Shown here in pieces: positions 18,570 through 27,471 of a stretch of DNA of 64,000 nt. Source of the stretch: Shimia sp. Alg240-R146 (lineage in GTDB: Bacteria > Pseudomonadota > Alphaproteobacteria > Rhodobacterales > Rhodobacteraceae); NCBI RefSeq assembly GCF_947331465.1, contig NZ_CAMZOK010000003.1, positions 766,237 through 830,236 on the forward strand, given 5' to 3'. The notes under the pieces were generated by a model, which was not told where the DNA came from, did not search any database, and was given only the letters and a program-made list of their open reading frames with translations. The position numbers were made by a program, and so were the translations under genes. Every line of letters begins with the position of its first letter. The stretch's first letter is position 1.

Positions 18570-19316
18570 CTAGCGTTGCGCCCACGATTCTCGCATCAGC
18601 GCGGGCAAAATGCCGAAGCAGCGCGCATATCGTCCGACCAGCCGCGCCGGACTGCCGAGCATTCGCCAGAGCCATTCCATCGCAATCGCTTGTACCCATT
18701 TCGGCGCACGCGTTTGGGTGCCTGCCAGAAAGTCCAACCCCGCGCCGATGCTGGCAAAGCCGACATCGGGGGCCAGAGTGCGGCCACGCGCGGCCAGCAT
18801 CTCTTGTTTGGGGGCGCCCAGCGCCAGAAACGCCAGCCCTGCACCGCTGGCGTTTACCCGCGCCAACACTTCTGCGGCGGCATCGCTTTCGGGATCAAAC
18901 CCCATTGGCGGCGCGATCTGGCAGACAACCTTTACGCCTTTGATTTGTGTCTCAAGCGCCAAAGCCGCGCCGTTCAAAGCCTCAGCCGTGCTGCCGATCA
19001 AGGCCACAGAAACACCTGTTTCGGCGGCAAGGTACGCCAGTGGCACCACGAGTTCAGAGCCCGGCACCAACGCCACCGGACGCTTTGCAAGCCGCGACAA
19101 CCAGACAATCGGATTGCCGTCCGCCACCACGAAATCCTGGGCCAAATAGGCATGCGCAAACTTGGTGTCCCGCCGCAACTGCACCAGATGATCCAAATTG
19201 ATCGTGGCAAGCGCAAATCCGTTTCCGTCGGCAAATCGCGCAGCGATCGCATCCCGCACCGCAGCCGCATTCGGTTGATTCACCGTCACGTCGCCTTCAA
19301 TCGAGTGGAATTTCAC
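18570..19316 (-). CDS. WecG/TagA/CpsF-type (GT26) glycosyltransferase
   Basis: The 248-aa enzyme belongs to family GT26, which adds a second sugar, often ManNAc(A), to an undecaprenyl-linked acceptor. The signature blocks are LATINLDHLVQ, VVADGNPIVWLSRLAKRP, LVPGSELV and FLALGAPKQEML. The C-terminal ARCFGILPALM tail is basic-hydrophobic, as in membrane-associating GT26 proteins. It is alone on the minus strand inside a plus-strand exopolysaccharide block, facing the SDR and back-to-back with the Gfo/Idh gene, so it has its own promoter in the 184-bp gap 19317-19500. Confidence 0.9.
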   Translation of the reverse strand: MKFHSIEGDVTVNQPNAAAVRDAIAARFADGNGFALATINLDHLVQLRRDTKFAHAYLAQDFVVADGNPIVWLSRLAKRPVALVPGSELVVPLAYLAAETGVSVALIGSTAEALNGAALALETQIKGVKVVCQIAPPMGFDPESDAAAEVLARVNASGAGLAFLALGAPKQEMLAARGRTLAPDVGFASIGAGLDFLAGTQTRAPKWVQAIAMEWLWRMLGSPARLVGRYARCFGILPALMRESWAQR

Positions 19317-19500
19317 GCCTTGGCCCCTAAATTTTGCGCTACGCTATCATCCTGAGCGTCCAAAGCCAGCCGGAGATCAGCAAAAGCTTGCCAAATTGGC
19401 CACATTTGGCCCTTCTTGGCATGGATATGGCCACGCGCGCTGGTCACCTTTCTCAGATGCTTTATATTTGGCTCAAGTCATTGAACAAAGGACACAACTC

Positions 19501-20634
19501 ATGAACGCTCCTGTCGCGCGCAGCGTGTCTATTGTTGGCTGCGGATTCGTCGCCGATCTGTACATGCGCTCGCTGGCCAAACACCCCGACATTGCCGTCA
19601 CGCAGGTCTTTGACCGTGACCCCGAACGATTGGCGGCGTTTTGCGAGCATTGGAAAGTGCGTGGCGTTGACAGCATGGCGCGGTTTTTGGGCAATCTGCC
19701 AACAGGGGCGCTTGTGCTGAACCTCACCAATCCGGCGGAGCATTACGCGGTCTCCAAGACCTGCCTTGAAAGCGGCCACCACGTATATTCCGAAAAACCG
19801 CTGGCCACCGAAATGGATCAAGCGATTGAATTGCACGAATTGGCTGCCGCCAACGGGCTGCTTTTGGCCTCCGCGCCTTGTTCTGTTTTGGGTGAAGCGG
19901 CGCAAACTTTGGCCAAAGCCGTGCGCGATGACATCGCGGGACCGGTGCGGCTGGTCTATGCGGAACTGGACGACGGGTTTATTGCACAAGCGCCCTACAA
20001 GGATTGGAGCAGCGACAGCGGCGCGCCGTGGCCTGCCGACGACGAATTCGCTGTCGGTTGCACGCTGGAACACGCGGGGTATTACCTGACATGGATGATT
20101 GCGATGTTTGGATCCGTGCGCCGTGTCGTGGCCGCCTCGACCGAGGCCATATCCGACAAACCTGTCACCGGAACGCCGGATTTCGCCACAGCGACTCTGT
20201 TTTTTGAAAGCGGCGTGACCGCGCGGTTGACCTGTTCGATTGTGGCCAGCCACGATCATCGCATCCGCCTGTTTGGCGACAAGGGCGTGTTGCAAGTCAA
20301 ACAAAGCTGGGACAACGATGCGCCCGTCAAATTTCACCGCCGCACGACGTTGCGCCGCCGCTTGATCGAGCATCCCTTTGGCAAACGCATCCGCGTCGGC
20401 GGGGATACCCACCCCAAAGTGGATCGGTGGGGGGCAGCGGCCATGAACTTTGCGCTGGGGCCGGCCGAGATGCTGGATTCGCTGGCGCAAGACCGTCCCT
20501 GCCGGTTGAGTGCGGATTTTGGACTGCACCTCACCGAGGTCACGCTGGCGATGCAAAACGCCGGAGAAGACGGATGCGCGCAAGACATGACCACCCGTTG
20601 TGACCCAATCGCGCCGATGCCATGGGCGACATGA
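19501..20634 (+). CDS. Gfo/Idh/MocA-family sugar oxidoreductase
   Basis: The 377-aa NAD(P)-dependent dehydrogenase probably oxidises a nucleotide sugar or sugar. The N-terminal Rossmann fold has SIVGCGFVADLYMRSLAKHP, and the family EKPLA motif (YSEKPLATEMD) carries the conserved Lys. The C-terminal alpha/beta domain includes CTLEHAGYYLTW. The frame is open from 19396, but ATG 19501 with AAAGGA upstream fits the family N-terminus exactly. It overlaps the epimerase gene by 4 bp; the same two activities occur fused in one protein at 23772-25883. Confidence 0.87.
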   Translation: MNAPVARSVSIVGCGFVADLYMRSLAKHPDIAVTQVFDRDPERLAAFCEHWKVRGVDSMARFLGNLPTGALVLNLTNPAEHYAVSKTCLESGHHVYSEKPLATEMDQAIELHELAAANGLLLASAPCSVLGEAAQTLAKAVRDDIAGPVRLVYAELDDGFIAQAPYKDWSSDSGAPWPADDEFAVGCTLEHAGYYLTWMIAMFGSVRRVVAASTEAISDKPVTGTPDFATATLFFESGVTARLTCSIVASHDHRIRLFGDKGVLQVKQSWDNDAPVKFHRRTTLRRRLIEHPFGKRIRVGGDTHPKVDRWGAAAMNFALGPAEMLDSLAQDRPCRLSADFGLHLTEVTLAMQNAGEDGCAQDMTTRCDPIAPMPWAT

Positions 20635-21590
20635 TCTCGCCCATCGCCGTGACCGGCGCGTCCGGTTTTATTGGACGCCGCACCGTTGAGGCCGCGCGGA
20701 TCGCCGGTCTTGAGGTTCGCGTTTTTGTGCGGCGCGCCGAAACCATGCCCGCCCACTGGCGACAGGACGCGGGCGTCGACATCACCATTCTGGACCTCGC
20801 CAGCACCAAAAATCTGCCTGACTACCTTGAGGGCGTGCAATCGGTGATCCATTGCGCCGCCGCCATGACGGGTGATCATGAAAACGACACGCTGGAAGCC
20901 ACGCAGGCCGTGATCGAGGCGGTCGTCAAAACCGAGGTGCCGCATGTGGTCCTGGCTGGGTCGCTCTCGGTCTATGACGTGGGCACGTTGGAGGATGGGG
21001 CGATTTTGACCGAGGCCTGCAAGACCCGTGCCAAGGGGCGCGATGCCTATGCGGTGGCAAAATATGAGCAAGAGGATATGCTGCGCGCCGCCGCAGCGCT
21101 TTACGGGTTTGACCTGACGGTCCTGCGGCTTGGTGCGGTCTGGGGGCCGGAGCGATTGTTTAACGCCCACATTGGCCCCGCGATTGGGCCGGTGGTGTTT
21201 CGTCTTGACGGAGGAGGTGTTGTGCCAATCTGCGATGTTGAGCGCGCCGCCGAGTGTCTGATAGCAGCAAGCCAGTCGGCAAACGCGGTTGAGACCATCA
21301 ACGTGTTCGATGACGATTTGCCAACCCGCAGCCAATTTTTGCGCGCCTTTCGCGCTTGCGGCTGGCCCACGCTAAGCGTGCCTCTGCCTCTTGGGGTAAT
21401 GCGCCTGATCGCCACCATTACGCCCGATGCGCCAACCATGCCCGGCCTGCTGCGCCGTGCCATTTTGGACGCACGACACAAGCCGATGCACTATTCCAAC
21501 GACCTGATGCACAAACGCCTTGGCCCTGTCACAAATATGCCCTTTGACACAGCTATGCAGACCGCAATCAAAAAAGAGCAGACCCTGTGA
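20631..21590 (+). CDS. NAD-dependent epimerase/dehydratase (extended SDR)
   Basis: The protein (319 aa from ATG 20631, which overlaps the previous stop as ATGA; ATG 20622 is also possible) is an extended SDR acting on nucleotide-linked sugars. It shows AVTGASGFIGRRTVEAA for cofactor binding, VIHCAAAMTG, and the catalytic Y-A-V-A-K (YxxxK). The C-terminal substrate domain ends near QTAIKKEQTL. It is coupled to the upstream Gfo/Idh dehydrogenase and to the downstream glycosyltransferase (GTGA overlap), suggesting synthesis of a modified sugar donor used by the next two transferases. Confidence 0.87.
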   Translation: MISPIAVTGASGFIGRRTVEAARIAGLEVRVFVRRAETMPAHWRQDAGVDITILDLASTKNLPDYLEGVQSVIHCAAAMTGDHENDTLEATQAVIEAVVKTEVPHVVLAGSLSVYDVGTLEDGAILTEACKTRAKGRDAYAVAKYEQEDMLRAAAALYGFDLTVLRLGAVWGPERLFNAHIGPAIGPVVFRLDGGGVVPICDVERAAECLIAASQSANAVETINVFDDDLPTRSQFLRAFRACGWPTLSVPLPLGVMRLIATITPDAPTMPGLLRRAILDARHKPMHYSNDLMHKRLGPVTNMPFDTAMQTAIKKEQTL

Positions 21591-22807
21591 CAACCTCGTC
21601 CAAACCCATTGCCTATTTGACCGGCGAATACCCCCGCGCGACGGACACCTTTATCCAGCGCGAGGTCGCGGCCCTGCGCGATCAGGGCATCGACGTGCAC
21701 ACATGTTCAATCCGCCGGACCGGCACAGAACATCTGGTTGGGGAAGAACAGCGCAGCGAGGCGGCCAATACGTTTTATGTGCTGGCCGCTGCGAAATCGC
21801 CTATCACACTCATTGCCGCACAGTTTGCAGCGCTGACCCACCGCCCCGGCGGCTATTTCCGTGCGCTGTTTCTGGCGTTGAAAACCGCCCCTCCGGGTCT
21901 GCGCGGCGTGCTCTTTCAGCTGTTTTACTTTGCCGAGGCCGCCGTTCTGGCGCAGCATCTGCGCAAAAAGGGCGTGCGCCACCTACACAACCACATCGCC
22001 AAGTCGTCCTGCACCGTGGCGATGTTGATGTCGGAAATGTCGGGTATTCCCTACAGCTTTACGCTGCATGGGCCTGATATCTTTTTTGCCCCTGATCACT
22101 GGCGGCTTGACGAAAAAATTGCGCGGTCAAAATTTGTCGCGTGCATCAGCCATTTCTGCCGCAGTCAGGCGATGGCGCTGTCTGATCCGAAACACTGGCA
22201 CAAGTTGCACATCATTCACTGCGGCGTGGATCCCAGCCTTTATGCCGACACGCCGCTGCCATCTGGCCATCGGTTGCTGTTTGTCGGGCGGCTTGCGCCA
22301 GTCAAAGGTTTGCCGATTCTGCTGCGCGCGCTGGCGCCGCTGATCAAGGACTTTGCTGACCTCAAGTTGACCGTGATTGGCGACGGCCCCGGCCGCAAAG
22401 CGTTGGAGCACCAAGCGCAAACCACGGGCATTGCGGATCACGTCGACTTTGTCGGGTACAAGAACCAGACCGAAGTGGCCGAGGCCTTGGCGCAAACCGA
22501 TTTGTTTGTTTTGCCGAGCTTTGCCGAAGGCGTGCCTGTCGTGCTGATGGAGGCGATGGCCGCTGCGCGTCCGGTGGTTACCACTCAGATTGCGGGCGTG
22601 CCCGAACTGGTGGACCACGGGACCTCTGGTCTGTTGGTGCCCCCCGGTGACACACACGCGTTGACCCGCGCGATTGCCAGCATTCTGGCCGACCCGAAAC
22701 GCGCCGCCGAGATGGGCGCGCATGGTCGTGAACGGGTCGAAGTCGCTTTTACCGTTGCAACCGAAGCCACGCGGTTGGCGCAGCTGTTTGAGGCGGGCGA
22801 AACATGA
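21587..22807 (+). CDS. Family 4 glycosyltransferase (GT-B)
   Basis: The 406-aa retaining glycosyltransferase has an N-terminal acceptor domain beginning IAYLTGEYPRATDTFIQREV, as in exopolysaccharide GT4 enzymes. The C-terminal donor domain has HCGVDPSLY, LLFVGRLAPVKGLPILL, IGDGPGRK and the EX7E region SFAEGVPVVLMEAMAA. It starts with GTG 21587 overlapping the epimerase stop by 4 bp and ends overlapping the next gene by 4 bp. It adds one sugar of the repeat unit; which sugar is unknown. Confidence 0.92.
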   Translation: MTTSSKPIAYLTGEYPRATDTFIQREVAALRDQGIDVHTCSIRRTGTEHLVGEEQRSEAANTFYVLAAAKSPITLIAAQFAALTHRPGGYFRALFLALKTAPPGLRGVLFQLFYFAEAAVLAQHLRKKGVRHLHNHIAKSSCTVAMLMSEMSGIPYSFTLHGPDIFFAPDHWRLDEKIARSKFVACISHFCRSQAMALSDPKHWHKLHIIHCGVDPSLYADTPLPSGHRLLFVGRLAPVKGLPILLRALAPLIKDFADLKLTVIGDGPGRKALEHQAQTTGIADHVDFVGYKNQTEVAEALAQTDLFVLPSFAEGVPVVLMEAMAAARPVVTTQIAGVPELVDHGTSGLLVPPGDTHALTRAIASILADPKRAAEMGAHGRERVEVAFTVATEATRLAQLFEAGET

Positions 22808-23769
22808 CCACAGCCATCGTGATCGGGCGCAACGAGGGCGCGCGTCTGGTGGCGTGCCTCAAATCGCTCACGGACCAAGGCGTCGAAATTGTCTACGTCG
22901 ACAGCGGCAGTTGGGACACGTCGGTGGCCGAGGCGCGCAAGGCCGGTGCGCTGGTGGTGGAACTTGAGCGCGATGCGCCATTCACGGCGGCCCGCGCCCG
23001 ACAGGCCGGATTTGACGCTTTGGCGCAAACCGGAGATCTGCCGGAATTTGTGATGTTTGTGGATGGCGACTGTGTGGTGGTGCCCGGGTGGATCGCCGCG
23101 GGCGAAGCCGCGCTGCGCGAGACGCCCGATCTTGGACTTGTCACCGGGTGGCGGGCGGAACTTTATCCGCAGCGCTCGGTCTATAATGCCATGTGCGAAT
23201 TTGAGTGGCGCCGCCCTGCCGGCGTGATCACGGCCTGTGGCGGTGACATGATGGTGCGCACAGACGCCTTTCAACAGGCCGGCGGATTTGATGCCACAGT
23301 GATTGCGGCTGAGGATGATGAATTCTGCGTACGATTGGCCAAAGCGGGCTGGGGCCTGATGCGGTTGCCGCTTGAGATGACCCGCCACGACGCCGCTATG
23401 TTGCGGTTTGGCCAGTGGTGGCAGCGCGCCAAACGCACAGGTCACGGCTTTGCGCAGGTTGGCTGGATGCACCCGCCTTACTTTCGGCGCGAGCAAGTGC
23501 GCGCCGTGGTTTACGGGCTGATCTTGCCCGTGCTTTTGGTGGTGGGGCTTTTCTCTTCTCCGCTGCTGTTTCTGGGGGTCGTGGCGCTTTATGGCATGAA
23601 CTATGTGCGCACCAGCAAGGGCCTGATCGCGGACGGTTTGCCCGGCTGGGAAGCCCGCCGTCACGCACGCCTGCTGACCCTGTCGAAATTGCCCAACATG
23701 ATGGGTATGATCCTGTTTCACTGGCGACGCCTGCAGGGCCGCGCCATGCAAATTATTGAGTATAAGTAG
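22804..23769 (+). CDS. Family 2 glycosyltransferase with C-terminal membrane segment
   Basis: The 321-aa GT2 enzyme has an N-terminal AIVIGRNEGARLVACLKSL, VYVDSGSWDTS and MFVDGDCVVVPGW (a DXD-like DGD). A downstream AAEDDEFCVRLAKAGW supplies the catalytic acid region. A hydrophobic stretch near residues 236-262 (VVYGLILPVLLVVGLFSSPLLFLGVVAL, shown only in part by the fold) indicates membrane anchoring. It overlaps the GT4 gene by 4 bp and ends 2 bp before the fusion gene, so it belongs to the same mRNA. Probable role: sugar addition to the undecaprenyl-linked exopolysaccharide unit. Confidence 0.88.
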   Translation: MTTAIVIGRNEGARLVACLKSLTDQGVEIVYVDSGSWDTSVAEARKAGALVVELERDAPFTAARARQAGFDALAQTGDLPEFVMFVDGDCVVVPGWIAAGEAALRETPDLGLVTGWRAELYPQRSVYNAMCEFEWRRPAGVITACGGDMMVRTDAFQQAGGFDATVIAAEDDEFCVRLAKAGWGLMRLPLEMTRHDAAMLRFGQWWQRAKRTGHGFAQVGWMHPPYFRREQVRAVVYGLILPVLLVVGLFSSPLLFLGVVALYGMNYVRTSKGLIADGLPGWEARRHARLLTLSKLPNMMGMILFHWRRLQGRAMQIIEYK

Positions 23770-23771
23770 CC

Positions 23772-25883
23772 ATGACCGCTTCTGATCCCAACCGTCCGAT
23801 CCGCGCTGCCCTGTTGGGTGCTGGCTATATCGCTGACTGGCATGCTGGCGCGATCAAGGCCACGCCTGGGGTCGAATTGGTCGCTGTCTGTGACCGCTCT
23901 GAGGCCGCCGCCGAAGCGCTGGCGCAAACTTATGGCATCACCGCGTATTCCGATCTGGACGCCATGTTGGCCGCAGGTGTTGCTGATGCGGTTCACATCG
24001 TGACCCCGCCGCAAACCCACCGCGCATTGGCGGAGGCCTGTTTGCGGGGCGGGGTGCATGTGGTGGTGGAAAAACCTGTTGCGCTGTCGGGTCAGGAAAC
24101 CCGCGAAATCGCCGATATCGCTGAGGAAACCGGCCGCATATTTGCCGCCGGTCACAACTTTATGGGCACGCCCGGCTATCAGCGGCTGAAAAACCGGCTT
24201 GAATCCGGTGCGATAGGCCGTGTTGCTGCGACGGAGATCAACTGGCACTTCCCTCTCGCGCCCCTTCGGTCTGGCCCGTTTGGGCTTTGGTTGCTGCAGG
24301 AGCCCAAAAACCTTTTGCTGGAACTCGGGCCGCACCTGTTTGCCTTTGCGGTGGATCTGTTTGGTGATTTGGACGTGCATCATGTTGCGCTGTCCAAGCC
24401 CGTCGCAATTCCCGGTGACACTGACCGTCCGCAAGGGTTTCGCATTCTCGCCAGCGCCCGCGACGTCAGCGTGACAATCAACTTGTCGCTGGTGGAAACC
24501 ATGGACGACCGCTCGGTGACTTTGCACGGCTCCACCGCAAGAGCACGCTATGACTATGCGCATGACGTGCTGGTGGTGGACGGCGACAACGCCGCCGACA
24601 TTGTCGCCAACCCGTTTCTGCGCCAGATGGGCCTTGCCGGCCAGCATCTGCGCGAAGGCATGGTGAACGGCGCCCGTCAGCTTGCCTCGCTCAACCGAAA
24701 ATCCCCGTACGGGCTGAGCTTTGCAGGGCTGTCCAGCGCGTTTTACGCCGCCATTCGATCCGGTCGACCGCTGGATACGCGCTTTGACGGGGCCAGTGCC
24801 GTCAAGGTCATGACGGCCATAGACGCCGCAAATGCGTTGTTGCCCAAGCCCGAGAAAAAACCCAAACCCGCCACCCGCGCCAAGCCCAAACCCACGGTTT
24901 TGATCATCGGCGGCACCGGCTTTATCGGGCGCGCCCTGACGCGGGCTTGGGTCGCAAAGGGGCGCGATGTGCGGGTGTTGTCGCGTGGTCAATCCGGCCC
25001 GTTTGACGACATAGCGGATCATGTTGAACTCTTTGGTGCGTCGCTCACCGATCCTGAGCAGCTCGCTGCTGCATTTGACGGGATCGAAATCGCTTATCAC
25101 CTTGGAAAATCCATGGACGCCACGTGGGAGGCGGCCCTGAAGAACGATGTCGAGGTCACCGAAACCATCGCCCGCGCCGCCAATGCTGCTGGCGTCACAC
25201 GCTTTGTCTACACCGGCACCATCGCCAGCTATGACATGTCCGATCCCGAGGTCACCATCACCGAGGCCAGCGACTTTGGCGATATGGAAACCCGCAACAT
25301 CTATGCCCGCTCGAAGGCGGAGTGCGAGGCGCGGTTGCTGGAATTGCACCGCAAACACGATCTGCCGCTGGTGATCGCGCGTCCCGGCATTGTGGTGGGC
25401 AAAGGTGGCCCGTTGCAACATTGGGGCATTGGCCGCTGGCACGGCGCCGGTGCGGTGCGGATCTGGGGCAATGGCAAACATATCCTGCCGTTTGTGCTGA
25501 ATGACGATGTCGCCGACGCGCTGATCCTCATGGCGGAAGAAGACGCCGCGATTGGCGAAAGCTTCAACCTTGTGGGCGAACCGATGCTGTCCGCGCGCGA
25601 CTATTTTGACGCAATCGCCGCCCGTCTTGGCGCGCGTATCAAGGTGCGCTCGGGGCACCTGCCAGTGTTTTACGCCTCGGCCACAGTCAAACATTTGCTT
25701 AAAAAGCATGTGCTGCGCCGTGGCGGTTTGACGAACCCCTCTCTGGCGGATTGGCAAAGTCGCGCGCATTTCTCGCCGTTTGACAATGACCGCCCCAAGC
25801 GCCTGCTTGGCTGGCAACCAGAGCCGCGCCGCGATGCGTTTTTGACAAAAGCCGTGGATGAGGCCGACCTGCTCGGCTTCTGA
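23772..25883 (+). CDS. Fusion of Gfo/Idh/MocA oxidoreductase and NAD-dependent epimerase
   Basis: The 703-aa bifunctional protein joins two enzymes. Residues 1-355 are a Gfo/Idh/MocA dehydrogenase (AALLGAGYIADWHAGAI; VVVEKPVALSG with the EKP motif). A Lys/Pro-rich linker spans about 356-376. Residues 377-703 are an extended SDR (LIIGGTGFIGRALTRAW; catalytic Y-A-R-S-K). Both active sites look complete. The same two families are encoded as adjacent, separate genes at 19501-21590, so the fusion supports a two-step oxidation/epimerisation of one sugar donor. It is the last gene of the glycosyltransferase run. Confidence 0.88.
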   Translation: MTASDPNRPIRAALLGAGYIADWHAGAIKATPGVELVAVCDRSEAAAEALAQTYGITAYSDLDAMLAAGVADAVHIVTPPQTHRALAEACLRGGVHVVVEKPVALSGQETREIADIAEETGRIFAAGHNFMGTPGYQRLKNRLESGAIGRVAATEINWHFPLAPLRSGPFGLWLLQEPKNLLLELGPHLFAFAVDLFGDLDVHHVALSKPVAIPGDTDRPQGFRILASARDVSVTINLSLVETMDDRSVTLHGSTARARYDYAHDVLVVDGDNAADIVANPFLRQMGLAGQHLREGMVNGARQLASLNRKSPYGLSFAGLSSAFYAAIRSGRPLDTRFDGASAVKVMTAIDAANALLPKPEKKPKPATRAKPKPTVLIIGGTGFIGRALTRAWVAKGRDVRVLSRGQSGPFDDIADHVELFGASLTDPEQLAAAFDGIEIAYHLGKSMDATWEAALKNDVEVTETIARAANAAGVTRFVYTGTIASYDMSDPEVTITEASDFGDMETRNIYARSKAECEARLLELHRKHDLPLVIARPGIVVGKGGPLQHWGIGRWHGAGAVRIWGNGKHILPFVLNDDVADALILMAEEDAAIGESFNLVGEPMLSARDYFDAIAARLGARIKVRSGHLPVFYASATVKHLLKKHVLRRGGLTNPSLADWQSRAHFSPFDNDRPKRLLGWQPEPRRDAFLTKAVDEADLLGF

Positions 25884-25901
25884 CACCGCACGCCTGTTCC
25901 A

Positions 25902-25923
25902 CCCAAGTCCGGCGCTGCTTGGG
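25902..25923 (+). other. Short hairpin after fusion gene
   Basis: CCCAAG (25902-25907) and CTTGGG (25918-25923) form a 6-bp stem 19 bp after the stop. There is no T-run, so a terminator role is uncertain. Confidence 0.3.
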
Positions 25924-26145
25924 CGTCGCATGTCGCCCTCCTGCGCAACATGTTGCACGTGCCCCTTTCCCTTCGGCCTCGCCCGGTGCCCTGTGCCATC
26001 GGCGCATCCTAAATCCCACCCATAGAGCTGGTTTTTACCTGCAATTTTCAACATTGCGGCTCTCGCGATTAAGGCATCATTAACCAGCCAAAAGTTACGC
26101 CGCTTTTCAGGGATGGACTTACTAAGCTCGAGGCGTACTTAAAAG

Positions 26146-27375
26146 ATGGCACAGGTCGCACTGTTTACTTTTGACGATGAATCCAAATCTGAATTGACGG
26201 ATTCCGACGGCAACGTCGACAACAGCGGAACGCTTGTCGGGGACGCATATTCCGATGGCAACGGTGTGGGCCATTTCGATGGCGACGGCGATTACGGCAT
26301 TGTCGATCCCGATCCGATGTTCGACCTCAATCAAGGTACCATTGCGATCGAGTTCACCCAATCTGAGCCCTCCCCAGGCAATGCACCATGGACCGGCGCG
26401 CACACATTGTTCTCGTCCGACGCCAACGGCTATGGCTCGACCAATGGCGATCACCTGTCGATCTACATCAAGGCCAACGGAGAAATCTGTATCCGCCACC
26501 AAACCAACGGAACCGACTATTACTATTCTGGCGGCTCTGTGGTCCCCGGCGAGCCGGTGCAAATGACCTACAGCTTTGGACCAGACGGCAGCACCCTGAC
26601 CGTCGACGGGCAGGTCAAGATTGCCGCACCCTATGAGCACAGCATGGCAGGCGGCACCAACGGCATGACCGTCGGAGCGAGCCTCGCAAGCTCGACAGAA
26701 GGCACTTCTGACAAGATCAACGGCTTTTTTGAGGGTGAAATTTCCCGTGTCGCTATCTATGACACGGTGGAAACATTTAATGACGCCATCCCATGTTTCC
26801 TTGCCGGCACGCCTGTTTTGACGCCAAGCGGCGAAGTGGCCGTCGAAACGCTGAAAGTCGGCGATCTGGTCACCACTTTGGACGGCGGTGCGCAAGCTGT
26901 GGTCTGGATCACAACCTCAACCGTTGACCGACTCACTCTGCGCCACAATCAGAAAATGCGCCCGATTGAACTTGACGTCCCCACCGTGACCGGCCCGCGA
27001 AAACTGGCCCTGTCCCGCCAGCATTGCGTGATGATGATCGACGGTCACCGCGAAGTTCTGGTGCGTGCGGCGCATCTTGAAAAACACGGCATGGCAACGC
27101 GCGCGCGCGCAAACGCACCAGTCACCTATGTGCACATCATGTTGGAGCACCACCACGTGGTCTGTGCTGATGGCATTCCTTGCGAAACCCTGCGCGCGGG
27201 CAAACTGACAGAGCGTCTGGTCTCCATGCCGAAAACACCCGGACAGAAGTCCGTTATGCCCGTGATGGAGCCCGCCCGTCCGGTTTTGTCTGGCGCTGAA
27301 GTGCGCGCGGCGGTGCGCGCAGGTCGCCTTGAATTCGCGTTCTGGCAGCCTCAAGGGATACAAAAAAGCGCCTGA
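26146..27375 (+). CDS. LamG-like domain protein with C-terminal Hint autoprocessing domain
   Basis: The 409-aa protein has an acidic, concanavalin-A-like (LamG/laminin-G) N-terminal domain (about 1-205, FTFDDESKSELTDSDGNVD and AIEFTQSE). A Hint domain of the type common in Rhodobacteraceae follows (about 214-370). The Hint domain starts at Cys217 in PCFLAGTPVLTPSG, has the block-B histidine in SRQHCVMM, and ends near HHHVVCADGIPCETL. Hint domains carry out N-S acyl shift chemistry, so cleavage at Cys217 could release or attach the LamG part. No N-terminal signal peptide is seen, so export, if any, is likely by a C-terminal or type I route. Its place inside the polysaccharide locus suggests a surface or matrix role. 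Confidence 0.83.
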   Translation: MAQVALFTFDDESKSELTDSDGNVDNSGTLVGDAYSDGNGVGHFDGDGDYGIVDPDPMFDLNQGTIAIEFTQSEPSPGNAPWTGAHTLFSSDANGYGSTNGDHLSIYIKANGEICIRHQTNGTDYYYSGGSVVPGEPVQMTYSFGPDGSTLTVDGQVKIAAPYEHSMAGGTNGMTVGASLASSTEGTSDKINGFFEGEISRVAIYDTVETFNDAIPCFLAGTPVLTPSGEVAVETLKVGDLVTTLDGGAQAVVWITTSTVDRLTLRHNQKMRPIELDVPTVTGPRKLALSRQHCVMMIDGHREVLVRAAHLEKHGMATRARANAPVTYVHIMLEHHHVVCADGIPCETLRAGKLTERLVSMPKTPGQKSVMPVMEPARPVLSGAEVRAAVRAGRLEFAFWQPQGIQKSA

Positions 27376-27471
27376 TCAGGGCAGGATCAGTCGCCCAATC
27401 TCCGCAATGGCGCCTTTGTTTTGTCCGCATTGACCTGATAGCCTACGGCTCAGGCAGATGGATAAAACGTC

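Noticed and set aside
23718..26054. Very long open frame (778 codons) on the minus strand
   Set aside because: It is antisense to the dehydrogenase-epimerase fusion, whose families are unmistakable; the antisense translation is low-complexity His/Arg/Gly-rich and matches nothing. High GC produces such shadows.
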